64,000 bases of DNA from Pachyseris speciosa (Eukaryota; Cnidaria; Anthozoa; Scleractinia; Pachyseridae), in NCBI GenBank assembly GCA_016490735.1, contig JAEMWC010000241.1, forward strand, positions 152,501 through 216,500, written 5' to 3'. A program made the position numbers and the translations under genes. The stretch's first letter is position 1. Every line of letters begins with the position of its first letter. The notes beneath the pieces are model-generated. The model had not been told where the DNA came from. It saw only the letters and a list, made by a program, of their open reading frames with translations, and made no database searches. Shown here one piece after another: positions 1-10,620 of this stretch.

Positions 1-75
1 CACTTTATTTCTTTTTTTTTTTTTTTTTTTTCATGCTTAGAAGTACACTGAAAATGCGTACAGACACATACATAC

Positions 76-1245
76 TAGCCTGCGTCGCAGACGTTAACAA
101 ACCCCGGTTAGTACCGTCTGCGAAGCAGCGCCAAATTCCTTGTTCTGTACCAGAATTTGAGTACGCGTTATGATTGGCTCGTCAACAAAAGCCTTTGTTG
201 ACGAGCCAATCATAACGCGTACTCAAATTCTGGTACAGAACAAGGAATTTGGCGCTGCTTCGCAGACGGTACTAACCGGGGTTTGTTAAAGGGACTATGT
301 CAGCTGTGGCACATGCGCAGTAGGGACCGGCTGGCACTAATTTGCATACAGCTCATCACAGTAGTCTCGCTCGCCCGGTCGTCCGCCATTGTTTCCAACG
401 GCCGACAACACGTTCATACAACGCGAGAGAAGAATTTATATGCCGGTTTTTTTTCGAAAACATGGAAATTGACGTTGCTGTCGTCGAAAGTGAGTCTAGT
501 GTGGTGAGATTAGCCTGTTTGATCGCGTTGTATGTCGTCTGACGTGAATACTGCTGTCATTTTCTCTTCGGATCGATTGCGGCAAACACCTTCTGATGAC
601 AGTGACTTACTTTGTTTTCAAAACTGCAAGAATACTTGTTCTCGAAAAACTACCTTCAAAAACCAATGGTTGCCCCTGTAAAACTGCAAAAGTGCGTTGC
701 ACCAATTTATGTACTTGTGGCACGAAGAAAAAAGTCACGTCAAAACAAACCGCTAAGCTTGAATGTCTCATCAAATGCAAAGCATCGAAGAAGATGCCCC
801 GCGAACTTGGAATCGGTGGAATTACCGCACTTTAATTTCGCCGAGACCCAAGAAGAATAAATTAAATAATCCAGCCAAATCCTCTGATGTCCTTGTTCCA
901 AAACTTTTCCTCTCATGGCGTTGCTGTCGTAAATTCTCTTTCGTCCGCTGCCAGCGCCACGACCGCCGCTAGTAGACATCACAATTCCACGAAAATATTC
1001 AGTCTTCAAAAGCGAAATCTAAAAAAATATTGCTACAAACACCGTCTGTATTTACTTAAGACTGATTGTGAGCAAAAACGTCCTCAATTTTCCTCGAGAT
1101 TAACAAGATTCAAACAGATGAATTCGGCTACTTGGAACCTTCGACAGGATTTGAAAAGTTGGGCCAACGTTTTCAAAAGCTTTCTGACCAACTCGCGCAT
1201 GCGCTTTGGATGATATAGTCCCTTTAACGTCTGCGACGCAGGCTA
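76..1245. mobile_element. Non-autonomous DNA transposon with 8-bp target duplication
   Basis: The outer ends are inverted copies of TAGCCTGCGTCGCAGACGTT at 76-95 and near 1226-1245. Both are flanked by ATACATAC (68-75 and 1246-1253), an 8-bp duplication of hAT or P type, although the flank is itself CATA-rich, so chance is possible. The inner part of the terminal repeat (AAAGGGACTAT) resumes at 288 because a palindrome has split the left end. Inside, the + strand at about 650-760 reads a cysteine-rich stretch (GCPCKTAKVRC, then TNLCTCGTKKK). The - strand at 740-1009 reads GSGRKRIYDSNAMRGKVLEQ. Both look like worn pieces of mobile-element proteins; no intact transposase is present. Confidence 0.6.
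94..289. repeat. Perfect palindrome (foldback MITE) in a TTAA site
   Basis: Two arms of 96 bases (94-189 and 194-289) are perfect reverse complements around a 4-base spacer, AGCC. The outermost four bases of each arm are TTAA, so the unit reads TTAA, a 188-bp hairpin, TTAA, as expected for a piggyBac-type target duplication. It interrupts the left terminal repeat of the surrounding transposon; removing it and one TTAA restores the uninterrupted repeat that is seen at 1215-1245. The perfect arms suggest a young insertion. Confidence 0.85.
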
Positions 1246-1561
1246 ATACATACATACGCACACACACACCCGCGTCGGATTAATTACAAGGTCCATAATA
1301 ACTACTTCTTACTAATACAAGAGAAAAAAAATTACACTAGCATTCAATTCTCTTACAATCTTCACAAAAAAAAAATAAAGTGATACTATTTTCAAAACTT
1401 ATTAAACATTAGGTTTGCTGTTCCCCTCACCATCCACCAGAAAAAGAGTCGGAAATAAAGGTCCCCTATTTCATGCGAAATTTACTTAAGGTTCCATTTT
1501 GGATAGCATAGCGCTTTTCAACATTAAAACAGGTTTGGATACCCCGTGTAAAGGGTTCTCT

Positions 1562-1860
1562 TTAAAGAGATGAATTCATTAATTTAGACCTGTAAATATA
1601 GTGTCTAGCACTTAGAAGAATGTGATGAACAAGGAGATTTGAAGTATCCTCTGCTAAGCCTAAGCATGATAGAAATGAGAAGTTAACATTTGAAAAACAA
1701 GAAAAGCTATATATCCAGGTTTTGACTTCATTCCAAAAGGATTGTACGTACGGACATTCCCAAAAAAGGTGCAAGAGAGTCTCTGAAGAACCTTTGCAAA
1801 AACAGCAACGGTCACTTTGTGAGATGCCTATTTTATCACTTTATTTCTTATCAGGCCCCG
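1562..1860 (-). pseudogene. Decayed LINE ORF2 C-terminus
   Basis: The reverse strand reads the C-terminal zinc-knuckle region of an L1-type ORF2: a KIGI motif, then DRCCFCKG, then HLFWECPYVQSFWNEV. This aligns with KIGVLPSP, CSLCG and ISCNYAREFWAEV in the complete LINE at 20.7-24.5 kb. The fragment starts out of nothing and has no upstream endonuclease or reverse transcriptase. The A- and T-rich stretch at 1310-1400 probably holds its 3' untranslated tail. It is a dead 5'-truncated copy of a related but different subfamily. Confidence 0.75.
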
Positions 1861-2368
1861 TAAAACAACTTTTTTAACAGAACCAGCAGAATATCGAATG
1901 TTCTTGCTGCAGACCTTAGTCTATCTGGTGCTTGCTCTTTAAGTTCTTTTAAAGCTGCCCTTGACGGTAACTATAAACAAGCTCTTGTCACCTCCTACAC
2001 CCCTGTGACCCTCGCTCTTTTAAATCTGTTTGCTTGTCCTGTAACGCTGCCCATAATTTAGGACGGAGCATTACCTGCTGTTTTTAGATAATATTGTAAT
2101 TTTTTATAATTCTTAGTGATCCGTGTTATGGGCCCGCAGTAATTGGCGCTCACTGTTGCGGTGTCCCCGCCTGTACTCCTGTGTCTATACGTTCATTTTT
2201 ATTATTTATTTATTTATTTATTTTTTTTTTTTGGTGTCACTTATCTTTTTGTTTGGCGAAGCTAATAAAATAAAATAAAATAATAGCTGATTACAGTTAA
2301 CGTGATACGGATATAGATCCCTATTTATAATTTGCACTTCTTTATTATACTGATAGCTACAAAGTTGT

Positions 2369-2416
2369 AAACATCCATGAACTGACAGTGGGTACTGAAG
2401 AGGCCGAAACATGTTT
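2369..2416 (+). other. Hammerhead-ribozyme-like core (tentative)
   Basis: AAACAT (2369-2374) can pair with ATGTTT (2411-2416). Between them stand an AUC triplet, the core CUGAAGA (2395-2401, fitting CUGANGA), a GGCC step and GAAAC (2406-2410). That is the order of a type III hammerhead, as carried by Penelope-like elements. Stem I is weak and GGCC leaves no room for a normal stem II loop, so this is at best a minimal or decayed motif. Confidence 0.22.
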
Positions 2417-3038
2417 TCTAAACGCAAACGTTGTGTTGCGTTTTTGAAATGTTTAACACCGATTGTACTTCTACGAAATTTAGATTACAAAAAATAAAGT
2501 GCTGCTTGTTATTATTGAATACGTTCTACTTGTGAAAATTTTAGAAACCCTTTTTCGGAGAATGCCACTTAATTTAATTTTGATTTTAAATTGTCTCCAG
2601 TGGTTTTGCGGCAAAACTGAAATCTATATCGATACTATGCGGTCTTACCGCGCATGCTTCCTGACCATTAATTGAAATAGCTGAATATCAGTTTGCGCCG
2701 CCTCCGAGTTATAAACTCAGAGAAAGAGACCTAAAGGAAGTGTAAAAAAAGGTTTTCTTTCCTGCTCAAACGAAAACAGTGAGGACGGTGATGATTTGTA
2801 GGGTTTGCAGCAAGCAAGCAAGCTTTCCAGACTCTCCCAATATTGAATTGAAATATTGGGACTAGAGTTAGCGATTGTCGAGTTTGGTAGCTGATGGGCC
2901 ATTATGAAAATTGTTGAGCACTGAATTGCTTTGTTAGTTTCTCCAAACCTACCGTATCCATCGGGAATATGGAATCGCACTCATCACCCCGTTAAAACAT
3001 ACAGCTGAAACTTATAACCTGTTTCGCGGTGTCTGCGG

Positions 3039-3048
3039 TATATAAAGG
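3039..3048 (+). promoter_or_regulatory. Possible TATA box upstream of the first MANSC gene
   Basis: TATATAAAGG lies about 1.3 kb before the start codon at 4360. It would require a long leader or a 5' untranslated intron. No other core promoter motif was identified, so the link to the gene is inference only. Confidence 0.25.
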
Positions 3049-3370
3049 AGATGTTAGTCCTCGTGTTACAGTAAGCAACAAAAACTATCGCGGTGGGGGT
3101 GATAAGTATTCAGAGATATATTATATAGTGACGGGGAAGTTAAAATGTGGCCAAATTGCTGAATGTTAGTTTCAAGTTGGAGACAAAAATGTCAAACGCG
3201 TGGAACTCAACTCAGAAAAAGCCATATAAATTAAAATACAACTTCGAGGCAGATCAATTTATGCAAAATAACCATAGTGTCTGGTCGTTTACAGTTTGTC
3301 AACAAAAACCGAAAATTCCGGCTAGCTGATTCAAATGGTGCAGCTCATTCCACCGGAAAGTTTGCGGAAA

Positions 3371-3640
3371 AGATGGAAGACCTCAGGAAAATTTCTGTAC
3401 CGTTTGTCAAACCATGGTTGTCCCGGTCCGTTTTCGCGCGGCTTTCGATCGCTTTCACGGGAAAAGCCAGTACCACAGGGAGCGTTCCATTCCGACCGGT
3501 TTTTTGTGCAAATGGTAAGGGCTCTCGGTCTAGCCAAACCGCTTTGAAAGGAAAACTTAAGCCAGTACCATTGCGAGCGTTTCATATTCCGACCGGTTTT
3601 TTCGTGCAAATGGTAAACGCTCTCTGTCTGTCTTTGTAAT
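3371..3640. repeat. Imperfect tandem repeat, about 95-bp unit
   Basis: Copies starting GCCAGTACCA at 3466 and 3561 both continue into a CCGACCGGTTTTTT-GTGCAAATGGTAA block. A worn earlier copy precedes them from about 3371. Short open frames here on both strands follow from the repeat and are not genes. Confidence 0.6.
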
Positions 3641-4351
3641 CCAAGCGATGTTCACGATGAAATTTTTACAAATTAACCCGGCAAATGCCCACAGATCACA
3701 AATTTCAAATCCCAAAAAACGTCCTTTCACTTCTCCATCACTCATGAACTGGTGTACTCATCTCAACAAAACCCTTCACTATGAAATTGTTCATAACTGA
3801 TTGGCAGCTGCCATGACAACTGATTGGCAATGGCCATGCCTGCCACTCATGAAATCACGTGGGTTGCAAAGCAGAAAACCTTTCAAGAGAACAACTGGTT
3901 TTGTGTGATCAGCTTCTTCATTTAAATTTCCCAGGTTAAATCGCCGACGGCGCACCAGAGGTGATTAACCTCAAACGTCAATTATTTAAAGCACCTACTG
4001 AGACCGTCTTCTTTACCATGCACTTATTTTCTTAACCTTTGACTGTAGATATGATGAGCCTTCCGAGCAGATGGATTCGGTCGGCTGAAGATCGCAACTA
4101 AAACAACCAGTTACAAGCTCCATGGAACAATATAGCCCCAAGTTAGGTCAGATTAGCTGATGACTCGAAATTATTAATTATTAACTGGATCATTGAGCGA
4201 CAGTCATCGTAAGAAGGAAAAGTGGTTTTCGCACTAATTTTGCCTAAGACTGAATTGTTTCAGCATGGAATTTAACATGAGATGAACTGGGGGAGTTTGT
4301 TAAGGATGTAGTTTTGGTGAAAAGCACCTTGTTCCGCCAAATTCGCCAGCC
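3641..4351. other. Upstream region of the first MANSC gene
   Basis: Unique-looking AT-rich sequence with no recognised repeat or exon. It probably holds the promoter or leader of the gene that starts at 4360. No convincing TATA element is present close to the start codon. Confidence 0.3.
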
Positions 4352-4363
4352 ATGGTACCATGA
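4352..4363 (+). promoter_or_regulatory. Tiny upstream ORF whose stop overlaps the main start
   Basis: The sequence CCATGGTACCATGAAG contains an upstream ATG (4352) in a good context. It encodes only Met-Val-Pro, and its TGA stop overlaps the main ATG at 4360. Such an overlap usually reduces, or makes dependent on reinitiation, translation of the main frame. It matters only if transcription starts upstream of 4352. Confidence 0.4.
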
Positions 4364-4441
4364 AGAAGTGGTTTGTGTGGTATCCACTCGCCGCCATCTT
4401 GGTTCTCTTGCTTCGGGTATCACAGATAATTGCGACAAAGG
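4360..4441 (+). CDS. MANSC gene 1, exon 1: signal peptide
   Basis: It encodes MKKWFVWYPLAAILVLLLRV and a short end, a clear signal peptide with a charged start and hydrophobic core. The donor G|GTACAA leaves a phase 1 intron, matching the acceptor at 5591. Confidence 0.8.
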
Positions 4442-7400
4442 GTACAACAATTTGCTTTTATGTTGTTAACGAAACCGAGTCATTTTCGTATCTTTATACT
4501 TCTAAGAGTGACAAACTTGAGTCTGTAAGGCATGTTCCTCTTGAGACTGGAAACTGAACAGCACAGCGGGAAGGTACATCTGAATTGCCGTTCATGATTC
4601 ACTAAACACAGGGTATAAGGTAATCAGCAGACACAGAAAGTTACAACCTCCTACGACGACAGCGAAATTTACTCGATTCCATGTTTTTACTGAGTCTACT
4701 TCCAGTCCTCTGCAGGAGCCTTCACATACAAGATTTTTGAATCTCAGTTTAGAAATACACAAATTAAAAACAAATACTGCAAGCCGTTCAGAAAGATGGA
4801 CTTACAAAAATGGAATCAAGTTGCAGTTTAGTCTTATGGGATGATTTGTGTAGCACAAGTGCAATGTGTGCGGGCACTTCAGCCATTTCTGACCCAAAGT
4901 ATTTTCTTATCTTACATGTTGTTGCGTACCGATGCGACTAAGTGATCCTTTTACTGTTATGATTTTCACCAATTTTTATGCGGTAAAAGATATATCTAAC
5001 TTTTTAAACTATGGTATAATTCCTATGAATCGGTGGTGTTGAATATATCATTTTATCATATGTTTTTCGAGTTTTTTTTTATTCAACCATGTCAAGTTTA
5101 AATGTTGTTTCGGTCGTTAACAGTAAACTTCCCGCGAAGTTTACAGTTATGGGATACTAGGTGGTCTTACCGTTATGGGTGAAGAGAGGCCATTCAAACA
5201 AAGCTAGTGGGCAGTACTTTCCTGAGGTTCCGTTTATTATGCTGTACAATAGTCTAACCTTCAAGCGTACAGGGGTGAAATCCCAACGTGTGACCATTCA
5301 CGTGGAATCTACTGAACAGTAGTTTTTGTGCCGCTGTGTTTTCGCTGTTTATGTGGATGCTCCTCAGCAGAACTTTTCTATGGTTGCTGTTTCAGTCACG
5401 TTGCGCAAATTTTTCGCCTTCATTACAGTGAAAGCTAAAAGGGACGTTTTACAGTCGCAGTGATTTCATTCGGTACTTTGTATTTTCAGTTCAATCTTAT
5501 TCCTTGAAACTCTTAGGACTACAAAGATCTTTAACGATTTTAGTCTCCATCAAAACAGTTAACAATCTGCTCTTGTGTTCAATTCAATAGCTTCATCAAA
5601 TTTCACTGAGAAGACCGCTGGACCGATCGAGTCTTGTGCTGAGAGCCCAATTCAACAGAACGTGACGCTAAGAGGAGGAATAAACGCGGGCTCATTCAAG
5701 AAATTAGCGCAGTTCGTCGCTATGCAACTCTGCATAAGGCTTTGCTGTGAGGAAAAAGGATGCGATGTGGCGCTCATGTCTGGCAAAAATTGTTACGGAG
5801 TGCAATGCTTCAGTGAGGAATTATGTACAGCGATACCAGCGAAGAAAGCTCCGTCTTCATTGATGATATCTCATGTTACAATAACAGGGGAGGGTACGAA
5901 AAACTTCATTTTTAACACACAAAAAATATAAAGACATATTCGTAAATAAATATTTTGTTGTCTGGGTAATACCAGAGACGAAAGATGCGATGCAGTAAAA
6001 CGTTGATTCCACTAAATCTACTCCTACAAATGTCATGTTAATCTCCAAATAATTTACGATCAGTTACGTTGTTGTATTCACATTTACACGAACTTTGAAC
6101 GGGATGAAGCAAAGCCGCTGAAGAAACAATTGTAATCTGGCCAATACAGTGTAAGGAGGACGCCGGAAATGAGTCAGCGATATGCAGAAGTATTAAACAC
6201 ATCCCGTGCCATAGTAAATTAGCATCGGGAAAGAGGTTGAATGAAGAGTGCTGCTAGTTTATAAACTAGGTTATATTTTCTCACTATTGTTCCTTGCAGG
6301 GTATAACCGTCGTTCTCACCCAGTACCGCAGAATCTCAAATGTACTGAAACTGAAGCCGAAGAGGGTGTGACCCTTAAAGGAGGGATGGCGGCGGGGAAT
6401 TTCACGGATGTTGGTACTGTGGAAAGCTTGGACTCGTGCACGCGGCTGTGTTGTGTTTCGGAGAAATGTGATTTAGCAATGTTGATAAAAGGACATTGTT
6501 TTCTTGTGGACTGCTTCAGCAAGGATCTGTGTAAGACTATTAAAACTGAAACAAAGAACTACCGTCCTACTGTCGCGTTTGTGAAAAGATGGGTCACTAA
6601 TGTAACAGAAGACACGGGTATGTAAACATCATTTAACATATAGCACTGTTGGGAGTGGAGCGTCAGTAGTAATCTGAGCATCTCATTTAGTTTCCATGCT
6701 CGTACAACAACCCCAGTACACAAGTAGATCTAAAATAACTCGACTTTTATCTATTTTTTTTCGCATAAAACGTTAACTATATTGTATACTAGTGTTAATG
6801 ATACCTGGGATTTTCCAGGTTTGTCGCCCAAAGCCCTCGTAAATCAAGACACTCACGCAATGCTTTTGTAACATTGAACTGCAATCTTATTTTCAGAGTC
6901 TTCAGTTACTGGAATAGTTTTGATAAATGTTTGAACTGTCACAGTAAAATGGTCAAGTTCCCCAAACTGCCGATGATTGTAACTCGCTATCATTTATCTT
7001 CCCACAGCCATCACTTTAAGCAACCTCCCAGCAACAAACTCCAAGCTAATGTGCAAAAACAGCGATATAAAGCACAACTCAACTCTGAAAGGAGGAATAA
7101 AAGCAGGGAATTTTACGGACTTGGGAAAAATTGGCGAAATGTCCACATGTATTCGGATGTGTTGTGGACGAAAAGACTGCGACGTAGCACTCATGTTAGA
7201 AGCGAACTGTTACGCAGTCAATTGCTACAATGAGAAACTTTGCCAGCCTGTCCTCGCTCGTAAGTCAGGATTATTGACAAATTTGAGTCCAAGGTTGTCA
7301 TATATAACAGCCAGAGACGAAGAAGGTTGGTAGTATAAAAGAATATTTAAGCCTGCTAATGAGAGCGGGAACCCCTAGTTGGAAGGGAGAGGGGTTTTTC

Positions 7401-8881
7401 TTGGGTGGGGAGGATTCATGGCAAGCAGTGTCATGTTACGAAGGCTTGCCTCCCAATCGGTGTTACGGTAAAGCTCTGTTGCTCAAGCAGAACAGCGGGC
7501 GGGACAAGTAGGAACTGGGAGAATAGGGAGAATTTTGAAATGTTGCTAAACAGTTTGCTATGGAAAACAACATAAAATTGAAGAGGTAGGAATCCCTATA
7601 GAAGGAGAAAAGAGGGAGTAAAGAAGGGAAGTTTAGACTCCCTCACCCTCTGCCCACCTCATAACAGTTACTCGTTTCTGAAACTTCTTGTCAGTTCTAT
7701 AAATCTGTGGAAGACAGAAATATTTTGGATTTTTCTTAATAAAGAGCTTTATGCCTTTTATCCACACAGTTCTTCCACAAGAGATTTCAATGGGCGATGG
7801 AATCTCTTGCAAACCAAGCGTCATTTCTTATGACGTCACTCTCCGTGGTGGACTATCCGCTGGCCAGTTTACGCCTATAGGTCACGTGGACGGCATGGAA
7901 GCGTGCGTGAACTTGTGCTGCAAGCGGAACACGTGTGACATCGCTCTGATGCTGCGCGATTCATGCTACTCAATCACGTGTGCAAGCGAGGAGCTCTGTG
8001 AGGAAGTGCCGGCACCATCGTCCGATTTTTATCCCCGGCTGTCTTATGTGAGAAGGGACATTGAGAGCCAAACGAAACAAGGTGTGTACTGTTTCAAACC
8101 CTAGTCCCTGTAGCCTCAAAACCACTTTGTTTTTCTTCAGAGAAGCAAAGTAACATTATTTGAACACACGATAAACTACCTACTTTCAAACCGAGGAACT
8201 ACATTAAGTTTATTTGCGGACCCATAACATTCCACGTACTCATTTGGTCAGGTCTCGTGTTGTTATTGTTGTTTTGTTTGTTTGTTTCCCAGTAGTACCT
8301 TCCTTACTTATTGCATAATCGACTTTCATTTTTATCCTCTGAATTGTATTTCAGACTCTCATAAAACCAAAGCCATTAAACAAAGCGAAACAAATGTTAC
8401 TCAAGATAACCTGGACAGCAAAGAAGAAGGCTACTGTACAAACAGTGAAGTTATGACAAACGTCACATTGCGTGGCGGGATCACTACAGGACGCTTTCGG
8501 GATCGAGGTAAAGTCCCGAACATGCGAGCATGCGTAGAGATTTGCTGTATCTCAAAAGTTTGCGACGTGGCTTTTATGCTGAAGAATAACTGCTTTTCTG
8601 TGACTTGTTTTAACGAAAAACTCTGCGAGGCGGTGAAGGCGAGGTCATCGGTTTACGCCCCAAGGCTTGCTTATATTTATGCGAGAACGAAGAGTGAACT
8701 CGTCGTCGCTCCTGCTAAACGTCGTCGCAGCAAACACTTTAAAAGGAATGGAGTGAATGAAGATCAGTTCGTCGATAGGATGACAACAGCTCTCCAGCGA
8801 TGGGTCGGCAGAGACAGATTCAAGCGTCAAATACACAGAAAGGTAGATCAAAGGAGTACAGTCACGCAATCATTTGGCTAA
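4360..8881 (+). CDS. Predicted secreted protein with five MANSC domains
   Basis: Six exons join in frame: 4360-4441, 5591-5893, 6300-6617, 7008-7325, 7770-8081 and 8355-8881. Every intron is phase 1 with GT-AG ends. The product is about 619 residues: a signal peptide (1-27, core LAAILVLLLRV), then one MANSC domain per exon (about 28-128, 129-234, 235-340, 341-444 and 445-545), then a basic tail. Each domain has eight cysteines around a shared frame of T-L-(R/K)-G-G, A-G-x-F, a CC pair, C-(D/E)-x-A and C-x-x-V/I-x-C. Most have an N-glycosylation site just before the LRGG motif. No membrane helix is present, so the protein is predicted to be secreted. MANSC is known from HAI-1, MANSC1, LRP11 and KIAA0319 proteins, all extracellular; the partner here is unknown. 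The next gene downstream is a membrane-bound relative. Confidence 0.82.
5591..5893 (+). CDS. MANSC gene 1, exon 2: MANSC domain 1
   Basis: A 303-bp phase 1-1 exon between acceptor TTCAATAG and donor G|GTACGA. It carries NVTLRGG, RLCCEEKGCDVA and CYGVQCFSEELC, so all eight domain cysteines are present. Confidence 0.85.
6300..6617 (+). CDS. MANSC gene 1, exon 3: MANSC domain 2
   Basis: A 318-bp phase 1-1 exon from acceptor TTCCTTGCAG to donor G|GTATGT. Motifs are VTLKGG, RLCCVSEKCDLA and CFLVDCFSKDLC. It lacks the usual sequon before the glycine pair (EEGVT). Confidence 0.85.
7008..7325 (+). CDS. MANSC gene 1, exon 4: MANSC domain 3
   Basis: A 318-bp phase 1-1 exon; acceptor CTTCCCACAG, donor G|GTTGGT (weak after position +2). 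Motifs are NSTLKGG, RMCCGRKDCDVA and CYAVNCYNEKLC. Confidence 0.8.
7770..8081 (+). CDS. MANSC gene 1, exon 5: MANSC domain 4
   Basis: A 312-bp phase 1-1 exon; acceptor ATCCACACAG, donor G|GTGTGT. Motifs are VTLRGG, NLCCKRNTCDIA and CYSITCASEELC, followed by FYPRLSYVRR, a block that recurs after many of the domains. Confidence 0.85.
8355..8881 (+). CDS. MANSC gene 1, exon 6: MANSC domain 5 and basic tail
   Basis: The acceptor TGTATTTCAG enters in phase 1. The domain (NVTLRGG, EICCISKVCDVA, CFSVTCFNEKLC) is followed by about 70 residues rich in Lys and Arg (AKRRRSKHFKR, later GRDRFKRQ), which include possible furin-type sites, then TAA at 8879-8881. No phase 1 donor was found that would skip this tail, and a polyadenylation signal follows at once, so it is taken as the terminal exon. 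Confidence 0.75.
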
Positions 8882-8888
8882 AAACTAA

Positions 8889-8894
8889 AATAAA
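8889..8894 (+). terminator. Polyadenylation signal AATAAA for MANSC gene 1
   Basis: AATAAA begins 8 bases after the TAA stop, which would give a very short 3' untranslated region. A second AATAAA at 9119-9124 is an alternative. Confidence 0.45.
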
Positions 8895-10214
8895 TATAAG
8901 TATTATCTGGGGGTTAGAACGATTTTTGGAAATCCTTTTTCGGGTTCACGGATTACGAGATGGAACCAAAAAAACGTACAGCGGTCCGGCAGCCTTCCAA
9001 AGCTAAATTGATTTGCGAGAAAGCAACCTTGGACGTACAGTAGTTATCTAATTAACCAAGCAGAGCAATTTTTTTTTAATTCCACCAGTCAGGAAAAAAA
9101 CCAGGTCAAGTTAGTGAAAATAAATGTAGATAAACACATATAATAGAATGTTTGTGCTTTCACAGCATTGTTTATAATTATACTCTTTAACAGTTAACTG
9201 CGCGCATATTTTTGCAAACTTCAGTGTTAAATATGTTTAATGCTTAAGTAACTTTGTACTTCTGGCGTTTAAGACTTGTTTGGTCTCTGGAGTTGCGTGA
9301 GTATTAAGATTTCCCGCGACTACTGCACAAACATGTAACTTAAAAGGTTCCCACCACATTTGAAATTTATTTTTAAGGGATAGCACAAAGTACTTACTCA
9401 AAAGGTCACATTGAAGAGCGGCTTTCAGTTGTCCGTCGGAAATAATTGAAGCTTAGTATGCTATGTCTGGGTTAGTGTTTCTACTTAAATTTCCATCGAC
9501 TAAAAAGTCAATCCAAAAGCAATATAGTGGCTTGCATGCAAGCTCTTTCTCGCTTTTGACGTCACCGTTTCATGCTTGTGATTCTATTTCTGATTGGTTC
9601 ATCGAGTTCTTTTCGTCTGTTCTGATTGGATGGTGTGATTAGATACTCAATTATAAATGCTCTTTATAGACAAGTGCGCGTTTTGTAACAGTTAAGCTCC
9701 ACCTTAACAAATTAGAAAGATTACATTCACAGACTCAAAAGGTAAAAAAAATGGCTGCGTGTTTGTCCACGGAGGGGAAAGAATAAAAAGAATAAGCTAG
9801 AACTGATATTGGTCACGCATCGGGTTCATCGCTCTAGGTTCGGATATGTAGTGCTTTAGCAAACCTACACCAAAAATAAAAAACTACATGATATTTTGAA
9901 GAACTATTTGATATCCTTTTGTACATTTGTTTATAATAGTTGTGTATGGTTTTGTATTTAAAACAAAAAAAAGCCTATAATAAAGGTATGTAGATGGGAA
10001 TATACTTCAGTTGTCTTTTGAATATTTAATCCAGCGGAGAAATAATATAATAATGATATAATAACCTTTCTTTACCCTCGGTAGTATTTATAGCACGAAG
10101 GCTAGTAAAGCCGAGCAAATACAGAAACAAATAAAGTCAAAAAGGACAATAATGACGACTTCAGCGCTCATAACAAAACGAAGAGTACATCACACTAGTT
10201 CGTATGTACTGTCG

Positions 10215-10345
10215 TTAGCACGATAGCGTTGGATTTTAGCCCTTCGTCTGAGCGAAGGGCTAATCCTCAGACGAAGGTCTAACGCTCGAAACGTCAGCTT
10301 TTCGAATCCCTGTACGGTGGAAAATTTACATTTATTTATCAACTC
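10215..10345. repeat. Hairpin-rich retroelement-like repeat
   Basis: It contains the hairpin TTAGCCCTTCG-TCTGAG-CGAAGGGCTAA, a GACGAAGG...CTCGAAACGTC block and a second hairpin, TTTATCAACTCCGTTGATAAA. Blocks of this kind look like end sequences of Penelope-like or related retroelements. The family assignment is inference. Confidence 0.4.
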
Positions 10346-10383
10346 CGTTGATAAACCAAATTTGCGTGTTTCACTCCCCCCAA

Positions 10384-10414
<31 letters not shown>

Positions 10415-10457
10415 ACCCCCTTTATTCGATTGAAAACAATGCTTTCTATATCATTCA

Positions 10458-10620
10458 GGTCACATTGAAGAGCGGCTTTCAGTTGTCCGTCGGAAATAAT
10501 TGAAGCTTGTGTTGGCTTAGTATGCTATGTCTGGGTAAGTGTTTCTACTTAAAGTGCTCTCACCGGATAAGTAAGTGTTTCTACTTAAAGTGCAATAAAA
10601 ATTCATCTTCAATGTGACCT
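10458..10620. repeat. Short MITE with AGGTCACATTGAAG ends
   Basis: AGGTCACATTGAAG at 10458 is the reverse complement of CTTCAATGTGACCT ending at 10620. A second copy of the left end lies at 9404, so a larger element from about 9404 to 10620 is possible. Confidence 0.55.

Larger units (their letters stand above)
1861..3465. other. Intergenic, repeat-derived, no gene recognised
   Basis: A probable retroelement 3' end lies at 2040-2285, finishing in a T-rich run and AATAA repeats (CTAATAAAATAAAATAAAAT). A hammerhead-like core lies at 2369-2416. The - strand open frame at 2717-2980 has no recognisable domain. A TATATAAAGG sequence at 3039-3048 is the only promoter-like signal. No coding exon can be supported. 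Confidence 0.5.

Noticed and set aside
740..1009. Reverse-strand 89-residue frame as a real gene
   Set aside because: It lies inside a non-autonomous transposon and overlaps another fragment on the + strand; more likely debris of element proteins.
2717..2980. Reverse-strand 87-residue frame
   Set aside because: No recognised motif, no signal peptide, and no flanking exons in phase.
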